The position numbers were made by a program, and so were the translations under genes. From Flavobacterium sp. (GTDB lineage: Bacteria > Bacteroidota > Bacteroidia > Flavobacteriales > Flavobacteriaceae), in NCBI GenBank assembly GCA_030151255.1, contig JASLED010000054.1, positions 1-26,562 on the forward strand: a DNA stretch of 26,562 bases, read 5' to 3'. Below the pieces are notes generated by a model. It was not told the DNA's origin and did no database searches. It was given only the letters and a program-made list of their open reading frames with translations. How positions within the stretch are numbered: position 1 is the first letter of the stretch; the number at the start of each line of letters is the position of its first letter. This document shows positions 16,189 to 23,355 of this stretch, piece by piece.

Positions 16189-16594
16189 ACGGATTTATTG
16201 TACCATAAATAGTAGAAGAGCAATCTCCTCCCTTTACTTCAATTTCAAACTTAAGTGATTTTTCGCCATAATATGGGTTTACTTTTATCAACAAACGACC
16301 ATCGCTTATTTTTTGTACGGAGTAGTTTGCTGTACTATAACTATCCAGTTGTTTTTCTTGATAACTATATCCTTCATCACCAACTTTACCAATTGTTATT
16401 CGTTGAATAATATAATAAGGCTTCGGGTTTACTTCAATAAATTCTTCCCCTCCGCTATTTGAAAACGCAATATGTTTTTTACTTACTTTTGTTGGTACTT
16501 TACACTTATCTTTATCTCGATCATAAATAGCTTCGCACGCAATAAAATTTAAAACACAAAAAATTCCAAGAAATAATATTCCTAATCGTTTCAT
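16187..16594 (-). CDS. Small predicted lipoprotein of unknown function
   Basis: This 135-residue protein starts MKRLGILFLGIFCVLNFIAC, a lipoprotein signal with the lipobox cysteine at C20. The mature part has a short Cys-containing stretch (DRDKDKCKVPTKVS) followed by alternating beta-type strands (HIAFSNSGGEEFIEVNPKPYYII, RLLIKVNPYYGEKSLKFEIEVKGGDCSS). It reads like a small Ig-like or BACON-like beta sandwich, but I cannot name a family with confidence. Two late cysteines (C31 and the one in GGDC) could pair. It is convergent with the efflux operon and shares its terminator, and it has no partner gene on its own strand. Confidence 0.6.
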   Translation of the reverse strand: MKRLGILFLGIFCVLNFIACEAIYDRDKDKCKVPTKVSKKHIAFSNSGGEEFIEVNPKPYYIIQRITIGKVGDEGYSYQEKQLDSYSTANYSVQKISDGRLLIKVNPYYGEKSLKFEIEVKGGDCSSTIYGTINP

Positions 16595-16802
16595 ACTTAT
16601 CGATAGTTTTAGCGCATTAAAAGTAATTCAATTTTACTAACAACTACAAATTATAAGAAACACAATGTATAATTATCCAATACACCTAACGCACTTACAT
16701 ATTTTGAAAAAAAATCTCTCTAAAATGAACTAAAAGAGAAAAAACAAACGAACTTTCTTTTCTATTAAAAATGCTATAATAGAGGTTTTTTAATCTTAAA
16801 GG

Positions 16803-16818
16803 ACTTTTGTACTTTTGT
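16803..16818 (+). repeat. Tandem 8-bp duplication carrying the glyS -7 box
   Basis: ACTTTTGT occurs twice in tandem (16803-16810 and 16811-16818). The join creates TACTTTTG (16810-16817), a perfect TAnnTTTG -7 box, only four bases before the glyS ATG. At the -33 position (16787-16790) the sequence is TTTT in place of TTTG. Confidence 0.5.
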
Positions 16819-16821
16819 ACT

Positions 16822-18366
16822 ATGGCAAAACAAGATGATATTTTTAAAAACGTTATTTCGCACGCAAAAGAGTATGGATACATTTTTCCATCAAGTGAAA
16901 TATACGATGGTTTGAGCGCAGTGTATGACTATGCTCAAAATGGTGTTGAGTTAAAAAGAAATATTAGAGAGTACTGGTGGAAATCCATGGTACAAATGCA
17001 CGAAAATATTGTAGGAATTGATGCCTCAATTTTTATGCATCCAACCACTTGGAAAGCCTCAGGACACGTTGATGCATTCAACGATCCTTTAATTGACAAT
17101 AAAGACAGCAAAAAAAGATACAGAGCAGACGTTTTAATTGAAGACTACTGCGAAAAAATTTATCAGAAAGCGCAAAAAGAAATCGAAAAAGCAAAAAAAC
17201 GCTTTGGAGAATCTTTTGACGAAGCACAATTTATTGCAACAAACCCAAGAGTTGTTGAATACCTAGCTAAGAAAAAAGAAATTTTAGAGCGCATGGCTCG
17301 CGGTTTAGATTCGGGCGATTTGGCAGATGTAAAACTTTTAATTGAAGAATTAGAAATTGCAGATCCAGATACAGGTTCTAAAAACTGGACAGAAGTTCGT
17401 CAATTCAACCTAATGTTTGGTACAAAATTAGGAGCTTCTGCAGATACAGCGATGGATTTATACTTGCGCCCAGAAACGGCTCAAGGTATTTTTGTAAACT
17501 TCTTAAACGTACAGAAAACTGGACGTATGAAGATTCCTTTTGGTATTGCTCAAACAGGAAAAGCTTTTCGTAACGAAATTGTTGCGCGTCAGTTTATTTT
17601 CCGTATGCGTGAGTTTGAACAAATGGAAATGCAATTTTTTGTAAAACCAGGAGAAGAAATGAAATATTACGAATATTGGAAAGATACTCGTTTAAAATGG
17701 CATTTATCTTTGGGAATGGGAGCTGAAAACTATCGCTATCATGATCACGAAAAATTAGCACATTATGCAAATGCAGCTACTGATATTGAATTTAACTTCC
17801 CTTTCGGATTTAAAGAATTAGAAGGAATTCACTCTCGTACAGATTTCGATTTAAAAGCACATGAACAACATTCTGGCAAAAAACTTCAGTTCTTTGATCC
17901 AGAAACAAATTCTTCTTACGTTCCTTATGTTGTTGAAACATCGGTTGGATTGGATCGTATGTTCCTGTCTATTTTCTCAAAATCATTAGTTGAAGAAACT
18001 TTAGAAGATGGATCTACTCGTACTGTATTAAGATTACCTTCGGTACTAGCACCAACTAAAGCAGCTATTTTACCATTGATTAAAAAAGATGGTTTACCAG
18101 AATTGGCTCAAGAAATTATTGATGAATTGAAATGGGATTTCAATGTTGCTTATGACGAAAAAGATGCTGTTGGGCGTCGTTATCGTAGAGCAGATGCATT
18201 AGGAACGCCATTCTGTATCACAGTAGATCATCAATCATTAGAAGATAAAACGGTTACTATTCGTCATCGCGATACTATGAAACAAGATCGTGTAGCAATT
18301 GCTGACTTGAAAAACATTATTGACAGCGAAGTTTCAATGAAAACTTGGTTAAAAAAGATGAAATAA
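16822..18366 (+). CDS. glyS: Glycyl-tRNA synthetase, single-chain (alpha2) type
   Basis: This 514-residue class II synthetase charges tRNA-Gly with glycine. The start MAKQDDIFKNVISHAKEYG matches Bacteroidota homologues; a GTG/TTG-type start further upstream (16807) would put coding sequence inside the promoter. Class II motif 2 reads FRNEIVARQFIFRMREFEQM (from F249), and motif 3 is GLDRMFLSIF (G376-). The conserved glycine-pocket text RPETAQGIFVNFLN and FPFGFKELEGIHSRTDFD is present. It ends in an anticodon-binding domain (APTKAAILPLIKKDGLPELAQEI ... YRRADALGTPFCITVDHQSL). It is of the dimeric archaeal/eukaryotic-like form, not the GlyQ/GlyS tetramer. Monocistronic with its own terminator. 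Confidence 0.95.
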   Translation: MAKQDDIFKNVISHAKEYGYIFPSSEIYDGLSAVYDYAQNGVELKRNIREYWWKSMVQMHENIVGIDASIFMHPTTWKASGHVDAFNDPLIDNKDSKKRYRADVLIEDYCEKIYQKAQKEIEKAKKRFGESFDEAQFIATNPRVVEYLAKKKEILERMARGLDSGDLADVKLLIEELEIADPDTGSKNWTEVRQFNLMFGTKLGASADTAMDLYLRPETAQGIFVNFLNVQKTGRMKIPFGIAQTGKAFRNEIVARQFIFRMREFEQMEMQFFVKPGEEMKYYEYWKDTRLKWHLSLGMGAENYRYHDHEKLAHYANAATDIEFNFPFGFKELEGIHSRTDFDLKAHEQHSGKKLQFFDPETNSSYVPYVVETSVGLDRMFLSIFSKSLVEETLEDGSTRTVLRLPSVLAPTKAAILPLIKKDGLPELAQEIIDELKWDFNVAYDEKDAVGRRYRRADALGTPFCITVDHQSLEDKTVTIRHRDTMKQDRVAIADLKNIIDSEVSMKTWLKKMK

Positions 18367-18380
18367 TCATTCATTGAATA

Positions 18381-18423
18381 CAAATAAAAAAAGCTACTCA
18401 AAATGAGTAGCTTTTTTTATTTG
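18381..18423. terminator. Bidirectional terminator, 20-bp perfect stem
   Basis: A perfect 20-bp inverted repeat (18381-18400 / 18404-18423) with loop AAA. The GC core AGCTACTCA/TGAGTAGCT has long A/T flanks on both sides. It ends glyS (+) and the convergent micro-operon (-); the last bases of the minus-strand gene lie in the right arm. Confidence 0.9.
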
Positions 18424-18611
18424 TCTACCTTTCTATTAGGATAGTACAATACTAAAGTAGTTGTTATTGCAATGAATAACGACATAAATGCTGACTTAAT
18501 AATTGTTTCTGACAATAAAAAGTAATCAACGATAAACACACACACTGTGCTCAGTAAAAACATTTTAAAAAAAAATATTTTTGGTTTTTTTATGCTTTTT
18601 GTCTCTTCCAT
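18417..18611 (-). CDS. Small two-helix membrane protein, 64 aa
   Basis: Two hydrophobic segments (about residues 13-32 and 38-56) are joined by a short SETIIKS turn. The N-terminus is basic (MEETKSIKKPK) and the tail is YYPNRKVDK, so both ends are probably cytoplasmic. No family is recognised. Its ATG lies inside the end of the upstream gene, a 22-base overlap that suggests translational coupling. Confidence 0.6.
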   Translation of the reverse strand: MEETKSIKKPKIFFFKMFLLSTVCVFIVDYFLLSETIIKSAFMSLFIAITTTLVLYYPNRKVDK

Positions 18612-18784
18612 ACCTTATTTTTTTTATTCGATAAATACATTCCTCCCACTGTGATAAAAGCCGTAGTTCCAGAAAGAATAATTGCTATCAATGAACTTTT
18701 ATCCGAACTATTAAACACAAAAAAATATAATAACACAGTCGTTAAAACGAAATACAATATATAAAAAGTGATTTTCTTTTCCAT
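18590..18784 (-). CDS. Small two-helix membrane protein, 64 aa
   Basis: It starts MEKKITFYILYFVLTTVLLY, the first helix. A polar FNSSDKSS turn, a second helix (about 33-50: IAIILSGTTAFITVGGMYL) and a very basic tail (SNKKNKVWKRQKA) follow. Same length and layout as the next gene, with which it forms a micro-operon, although the sequences are not clearly alike. The function is unknown. A TAnnTTTG -7 box lies 22 bases upstream on the same strand (18807-18814). Confidence 0.6.
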   Translation of the reverse strand: MEKKITFYILYFVLTTVLLYFFVFNSSDKSSLIAIILSGTTAFITVGGMYLSNKKNKVWKRQKA

Positions 18785-18806
18785 AACATCAATTTTAACT
18801 GTATAT

Positions 18807-18814
18807 CAAAGATA
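18807..18814 (-). promoter_or_regulatory. -7 box of the two-helix membrane protein pair
   Basis: On the minus strand it reads TATCTTTG, matching TAnnTTTG, 22 bases before the ATG at 18784. A TTG is present slightly too close (spacing about 15), so the -33 element is uncertain. Confidence 0.45.
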
Positions 18815-18897
18815 GTTAAATATTGTTAACAACATTTATATTCCACAATAACTTGTCATTCTTAATGTAGATTAAGTTCAAACAAAATAAGTAGCTA

Positions 18898-18905
18898 TAC
18901 ATTTG
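18898..18905 (+). promoter_or_regulatory. -7 box of the yceI-like gene
   Basis: TACATTTG matches TAnnTTTG. The expected start site leaves a leader of about 25 bases before the ATG at 18936. The -33 region shows only a weak GTTC. Confidence 0.5.
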
Positions 18906-18935
18906 TGAGTATAAAAAATAACCCATTTAAAAATC

Positions 18936-19511
18936 ATGAAAAAAATAGCTTTATTATTAGTTGCAACATTATTTTCTGTTGCGTCATTTGCTCAAACAAA
19001 GTGGAATGCTGATGCAATGCATTCATCAATTAACTTTTCGGTAAAACACTTAGGAATTTCTTTTGTTGATGGAAGATTTGACAAATACCAAGGAACATTT
19101 ACAGGAAGTCCAGAAGATTTAACAAAAGGAGAATTTAACTTTACAGTAAATGTAAACAGCATTAACACTGCAGTAGAAATGCGTGACAATCACTTAAAAG
19201 CAGCTGATATGTTTGACGCAGCAAAATTTCCGACAATTACTTTTGAAAGTAACTCGATAAAAAAAGCAGGAAAAGACAAATATGAATTGAAAGGAAATCT
19301 TACAATTAAAGGAATTAAAAAGCCTGTAACTTTTAATTTGACTTATGGCGGACTTTTGAAAGATGACGGGAAAGGTGGCCAAAAACTAGGATTTCAGGCA
19401 ACAACAACAATCAACCGTTTTGATTTTGGAATTGACTATGATCCAACAGCTCAAGGAATTGCTAAAGACGTAAACATTACAGTAAATTTAGAATTTGCAA
19501 AAGCTAACTAA
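18936..19511 (+). CDS. YceI-family periplasmic lipid-binding protein
   Basis: This 191-residue protein begins with a clear signal peptide (MKKIALLLVATLFSVASFAQ, cleavage expected before Q20). The mature part is a YceI lipocalin-like barrel: WNADAMHSSINFSVKHLGIS, GRFDKYQGTF, VNVNSINTAVEMRDNHLKAADMFDAAKFPTITF, GNLTIKGIKKPVTF and INRFDFGIDYD. This is the family order and length. YceI proteins bind polyisoprenoid or other long-chain lipids in the periplasm, and some are induced by stress or base. The ligand here is not known. It stands alone between its promoter and a terminator shared with the convergent gene. Confidence 0.92.
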   Translation: MKKIALLLVATLFSVASFAQTKWNADAMHSSINFSVKHLGISFVDGRFDKYQGTFTGSPEDLTKGEFNFTVNVNSINTAVEMRDNHLKAADMFDAAKFPTITFESNSIKKAGKDKYELKGNLTIKGIKKPVTFNLTYGGLLKDDGKGGQKLGFQATTTINRFDFGIDYDPTAQGIAKDVNITVNLEFAKAN

Positions 19512-19533
19512 TTCAATATATATTCTTTAATTT

Positions 19534-19568
19534 AAAAAGCGCTTATAAGTTTTATAGGCGCTTTTTTT
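19534..19568. terminator. Shared terminator of yceI-like and Rossmann-fold genes
   Basis: Stem AGCGCTTATA (19538-19547) / TATAGGCGCT (19553-19562) with one T-G pair and loop AGTTT. A runs lie on the left and T runs on the right (to 19568), so it can work for both convergent genes. Confidence 0.8.
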
Positions 19569-20199
19569 ATATTTCATCATTTTCTACAATTGTAAGTCCG
19601 CAAGCAACCGTATTTTGTACTTCTATTCGCATCTTATTCGCTACTTTAGAAACCGAAACTGGACGATACGAACGAAATAATCCAATACGATTTAATCCTT
19701 TTATCATTTTTACTACAATCAATTCTCCAATTCTAGATGAATTTGGACGAATTAACGAACTTGGTCTAATAATTATAGTTCGATAAAAATTAAGATTTAC
19801 AATCATTTGCTCTACTTTTCCTTTTAAATAAAAATAAAACAAACGACTATATGGATTAGCTCCTTTTGAAGATAACAACACAAACGTTTTTATATCTTTT
19901 GCCTTGCAGTACTGCGCAAATTGCACCACATAATCAAAATCTATGTGCCATTGTTCTTGCTTACTTCCTGCGTCGCTTTTGGTAGTTCCCATACAACAAA
20001 AAGCAACATTTCCTTCAATTAAATACTGCCATTGGTCTGTTTTATTAAAATCTACCACATGACAAATTAACTTTGGATGTTGAATATCCCAAGCCTTTCT
20101 AACAAAAATTTCTACAAAAACATATTGGTCATCACAAAGCAATTGCCTAACCAATACTTTACCCGTTGCGCCTGTTGCGCCAATCACTACCGCTTTCAT
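19567..20199 (-). CDS. NAD(P)-binding Rossmann-fold protein (atypical SDR)
   Basis: This 210-residue protein starts MKAVVIGATGATGKVLVRQLL. The GATGATG dinucleotide loop (7-13) after the first strand is that of NAD(P)H-binding, NmrA/HTATIP2-like atypical short-chain dehydrogenases. FCCMGTTKSDAGSKQ and TFVLLSSKGANPYSRLFYFYLKGKVEQ follow; the YxxxK-like active site is replaced by YFYLKGK, where Y and K sit near the usual places. The RPSSLI stretch is also typical of this group. The substrate is unknown and it may be a redox-sensing or scaffold protein. Its stop codon overlaps the T run of the shared terminator. Confidence 0.82.
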   Translation of the reverse strand: MKAVVIGATGATGKVLVRQLLCDDQYVFVEIFVRKAWDIQHPKLICHVVDFNKTDQWQYLIEGNVAFCCMGTTKSDAGSKQEQWHIDFDYVVQFAQYCKAKDIKTFVLLSSKGANPYSRLFYFYLKGKVEQMIVNLNFYRTIIIRPSSLIRPNSSRIGELIVVKMIKGLNRIGLFRSYRPVSVSKVANKMRIEVQNTVACGLTIVENDEI

Positions 20200-20287
20200 G
20201 TTATTAATTTAACAAATTAATAAACACAAATCAATATTTTTATTGAAATTTTCGAACAAAAATTAACAGCAGTATTTATAATGCTAT

Positions 20288-20656
20288 TTATTCAAAAACA
20301 CCTGAAACATAATACCATTTTGTTCCAAAAAATGCAAAGACAGAGTCTTCATAATGAACAATTTCATTTCCTTGACTATCAATAAAATAAGCATTAAAAA
20401 CTACTCGTTTTTCTTCTGACAATAGAATTTCTAGCTTTTGCCATTCGTTTTCCTTTGCCCATTGCAAGATTGCCTTTTTGCTGTATAAATGACGATTTTT
20501 AGGATGCGTTGTATCTATCAAATATGTTGCATTTGCAACAACATAAGCCGAATAACGAGAGCGCATTAATTCTTCTGCAGTTGTGGCAACTTTTTTACCA
20601 GATAAAAGTAAACCACAGCATTCTTCAAAGGAGTTATTATTTCCACAATAACACAT
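20288..20656 (-). CDS. YchJ-like protein (UPF0225) with SEC-C zinc motif
   Basis: This 122-residue protein begins MCYCGNNNSFEECCG. The CxCG...CC arrangement (C2, C4, C13, C14) is the SEC-C zinc-binding motif. The LMRSRYSAYVVANATYLIDTTHP segment is the family signature of YchJ, and the C-terminal half forms an NTF2-like fold with a W-E-LEIL pattern. The function of the family is unknown. The stop of a small upstream gene lies five bases before its ATG, so the two are probably one transcription unit. Confidence 0.88.
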   Translation of the reverse strand: MCYCGNNNSFEECCGLLLSGKKVATTAEELMRSRYSAYVVANATYLIDTTHPKNRHLYSKKAILQWAKENEWQKLEILLSEEKRVVFNAYFIDSQGNEIVHYEDSVFAFFGTKWYYVSGVFE

Positions 20657-20661
20657 TGTAC

Positions 20662-20853
20662 TTAATTATTTAATTGTTGCTGAATATCAGATACTATTTT
20701 TTGCATTTTACTTAATCGAACCAAGTTTTCATCGGTTGTACAATTATCAATTGCTTCATCTATATTAATCAGTAAAGCTACAGAATAGCGCTTGGCTTCT
20801 TCGGTTTTCTTTTGCTCTATCAGTTGTAGCAATACAATTATTTGCTTTTCCAT
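20662..20853 (-). CDS. Small helical protein, 63 aa, upstream of the YchJ-like gene
   Basis: A charged helical protein (MEKQIIVLLQLIEQKKTEEA ... SKMQKIVSDIQQQLNN) with coiled-coil character and no membrane segment or signal. No family is recognised. It is translated just before the YchJ-like gene, with a five-base gap. A CAAAGATA box (20878-20885), TATCTTTG on the minus strand, provides a -7 match 25 bases before its ATG. Confidence 0.6.
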   Translation of the reverse strand: MEKQIIVLLQLIEQKKTEEAKRYSVALLINIDEAIDNCTTDENLVRLSKMQKIVSDIQQQLNN

Positions 20854-20877
20854 TATGTCTAAATTCTATTATATATA

Positions 20878-20885
20878 CAAAGATA
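20878..20885 (-). promoter_or_regulatory. -7 box of the YchJ-like micro-operon
   Basis: Minus-strand TATCTTTG matches TAnnTTTG and lies 25 bases before the ATG at 20853. No TTTG is found 19 bases further upstream. Confidence 0.45.
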
Positions 20886-20960
20886 TTAGCTTATTTTGCT
20901 ATAAATGTGCTTTTCTATAGGATTTTACTTATTTTTAATACACTAAAAATCAATTAAATA

Positions 20961-21641
20961 ATGCTAAAAGATTTGTTTCATTTATTCTATCCATCAATTT
21001 GTATGGGATGTAATATCGTTTTATTGACAAACGAAAAGGTACTTTGTACATCATGCAGAACAGATTTACCGTTTACAAATCAGCATTTATTTAAAAGCAA
21101 CGAAGCAAGCAATAAGTTTTTTGGTAAACTAAACATCCAAAATGTAAGTTGTTTACTCTATTTTACTAAAAAAGGAATTGTTGCCAATATAATGCATCAT
21201 TTAAAATACAACAATCACCCCGAAATAAGTTACTATTTAGGTGCGATTTATGCAGAATATTTGGCAGACACAAATTTACTTGCTACAATAGATACGATTG
21301 TTGTGGTGCCAATGCACAAAAGCAAATTAAGCCAAAGAGGATATAATCAGGTTGATGGATTTGCCAAAGCCATTGCCGAAAAGTTTACAATTCCGATAGA
21401 TAATTCAATCCTTACTAAGAAAAAGAAAACAATATCGCAAACCAAGTATTCTTTGCTAGAACGAATAAAAACACATCAGCACAGCTTTTTCTTACAAAAT
21501 ACTAATCAGCAAGAAAACAAACATTTTCTTTTATTGGATGATATTCTTACCACAGGAAGTACGCTTGAAGCTTGCGCTCGATTACTGCTTCAAATACCTG
21601 GTGCAAGCGTAACTATTTTATGTTTAGCTTACACAAAATAA
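20961..21641 (+). CDS. comF: ComF-family phosphoribosyltransferase-like protein
   Basis: This 226-residue protein has the ComF layout. An N-terminal four-cysteine zinc finger holds C14, C17, C29 and C32 (SICMGCN ... LCTSCRT). A type I phosphoribosyltransferase domain follows with the PRPP loop FLLLDDILTTGSTLEACARL. ComF proteins take part in competence-related DNA uptake in several bacteria, and the family is found in nearly all Bacteroidota. The conserved DD is intact, so the domain may still bind PRPP. The next gene starts 68 bases downstream with no terminator visible, so they may be co-transcribed. Confidence 0.88.
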   Translation: MLKDLFHLFYPSICMGCNIVLLTNEKVLCTSCRTDLPFTNQHLFKSNEASNKFFGKLNIQNVSCLLYFTKKGIVANIMHHLKYNNHPEISYYLGAIYAEYLADTNLLATIDTIVVVPMHKSKLSQRGYNQVDGFAKAIAEKFTIPIDNSILTKKKKTISQTKYSLLERIKTHQHSFFLQNTNQQENKHFLLLDDILTTGSTLEACARLLLQIPGASVTILCLAYTK

Positions 21642-21709
21642 AGTTTTTAATAAGGTATATTTTCTAACTAAAAAATATAATTGTTACTTTGTCTTTTCAA
21701 AATAAGAAC

Positions 21710-23317
21710 ATGTCTAAGTTTCGTTTATATTTCTTTGCGTGTGTACTAATTATTTGTGTTACATGCTTTTCAAATTGTGCCAAAAGAGGCTTTATATCAG
21801 GAGGTCCGATGGACACTATTCCGCCTATTGTATTAAATAGTTATCCAAAAAACTATTCTATCAACTTTGATAAAAATGAAATTCAAATTGAGTTTGATGA
21901 GTTTATTAAGCTAAAAGATATCAATCAAAACTTAATTATTTCTCCTCCTATGGAAAATGCACCCGAAGTATTACCAATGGGAACACCTAAAAAATTTCTT
22001 ACTATAAAGCTAAAAGATAGCCTTATTCCAAATACCACATATAGTTTTAACTTTGGCGATGCTATTATTGATAACAACGAAGGTAATGCGCTATCACAAT
22101 TCAAATACATATTTTCTACTGGTAGTTTTATTGATTCATTAAAAGTAGAAGGAACTATAGAAACGGCTCATCAGCTTAAACAAGATAACTTTGTAAACGT
22201 AATGTTATATGATACAGCTACGTTTAAAGATTCTACAGCATATACTAAAAAACCATTGTATGTAACTAATACATTAGATTCGTTAACTACATTTTCTTTA
22301 GAAAATGTAAAAGCAGGAACGTATTATTTAATTGCCTTAAAACAAAAAACGAACAATTATACATTTAATCCTCAGCAAGATAAAATAGCATTTATTAAAG
22401 AGCCGATTACTATTCCTACAGAAGAAAAATTTAATTTAGTATTATTTAAATCGGAAGAAAAATTTAAAGCAAAAAGACCTTCTCAGGTTTCAGAAAACAA
22501 ATGGTATTTACCTTATCACGGCGACAAAACAGGAGTAAATGTAAAAATAACAAAGAATGATAGCATCATAAAAAGCATGTACACTTTTTACGAAAACAAA
22601 GATTCTTTGCAAGTTTGGTTTCCAAAAATAACAGCCGATTCTTTACATTTTACAGTTTCTAAGGATGATTATTTAGAAACCTTTATGGTGCGTCCGCGTC
22701 AAAAAATGAAAGAAATAGATACACTAAAAATAACAGGACAGGATGGAACACTTCACTTTAATAACAATTTCTTTTTAAAGACAAGTACTCCAATAACAAC
22801 CATTAATTCGAATTTAATTTCTATCATCAATAAAGATTCTGTGTCAATTCCTTTCGAAGTAAACTCAATTATTGATGAACAAAAACTAGAATTTGTATTT
22901 GATAAAAACGAAGAAAATACTTACCTGATAAAAGCTTTGCCAAATGCATTTGAAGATTTTTTTGGAAATAAAAATGATTCTTTAAACTTTAATCTAAAAA
23001 CCACTAAATATAGCGATTACGGAAATTTAAATCTTAAATTAAGCAAAGTTAAACGCTATCCGATTATTGTTCAGTTAGTAGATGAGCAAGAAAAAGTATA
23101 TGCTACACAAATACAAGAAACACCAGAAATTGTAAAATTTGTTTTATTGCCACCTAGAAAATATTTTGTGCGAATTATCTATGACGATAATAAAAATGGC
23201 AGATGGGATACAGGCTATTACTGGGACAGAAGGCAGCCAGAAGAAACATTTTATACAAAAGAACCTATTGACTTAAGAGCTAATTGGGATATTAACCAAG
23301 ATATTATATTACCTTAA
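21710..23317 (+). CDS. Lipoprotein with N-terminal SbsA-type Ig-like domain, widespread in Bacteroidota
   Basis: This 535-residue protein starts at the ATG at 21710 (MSKFRLYFFACVLIICVTCF). The lipobox cysteine is C23 (FSNC). The mature protein begins AKRGFISGGPMDTIPPIVLN. The domain up to about 140 (PKNYSINFDKNEIQIEFDEFIKL ... YSFNFGDAIIDNNEGNAL) is an SbsA-like Ig fold. Further beta-rich domains follow up to the C-terminal RRQPEETFYTKEPIDLRANW. This family is annotated in Bacteroidota only as 'Ig-like domain-containing protein'. It is probably an outer-membrane surface or periplasmic lipoprotein; the exact role is unknown. A TTG start at 21689 is possible but less likely. Confidence 0.85.
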   Translation: MSKFRLYFFACVLIICVTCFSNCAKRGFISGGPMDTIPPIVLNSYPKNYSINFDKNEIQIEFDEFIKLKDINQNLIISPPMENAPEVLPMGTPKKFLTIKLKDSLIPNTTYSFNFGDAIIDNNEGNALSQFKYIFSTGSFIDSLKVEGTIETAHQLKQDNFVNVMLYDTATFKDSTAYTKKPLYVTNTLDSLTTFSLENVKAGTYYLIALKQKTNNYTFNPQQDKIAFIKEPITIPTEEKFNLVLFKSEEKFKAKRPSQVSENKWYLPYHGDKTGVNVKITKNDSIIKSMYTFYENKDSLQVWFPKITADSLHFTVSKDDYLETFMVRPRQKMKEIDTLKITGQDGTLHFNNNFFLKTSTPITTINSNLISIINKDSVSIPFEVNSIIDEQKLEFVFDKNEENTYLIKALPNAFEDFFGNKNDSLNFNLKTTKYSDYGNLNLKLSKVKRYPIIVQLVDEQEKVYATQIQETPEIVKFVLLPPRKYFVRIIYDDNKNGRWDTGYYWDRRQPEETFYTKEPIDLRANWDINQDIILP

Positions 23318-23355
23318 TAAAAAAGAGCCTTATAGGCTCTTTTTTATTAAGGTAA
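23309..23355. terminator. Bidirectional terminator, 22-bp perfect stem inside two convergent genes
   Basis: Perfect inverted repeat 23309-23330 / 23334-23355 with loop TAT. The core is AGAGCCT/AGGCTCT with long A and T runs. The left arm contains the Ig-like gene's last codons and stop (23315-23317). The right arm encodes the C-terminal residues TLIKKSL of the amidohydrolase gene, whose stop reaches into the loop (23330-23332). Confidence 0.9.

Noticed and set aside
16775..16780. TATAAT hexamer upstream of glyS
   Set aside because: Bacteroidota housekeeping sigma does not usually use TATAAT, and no -35 TTGACA-like element is seen. It is kept only as an alternative.
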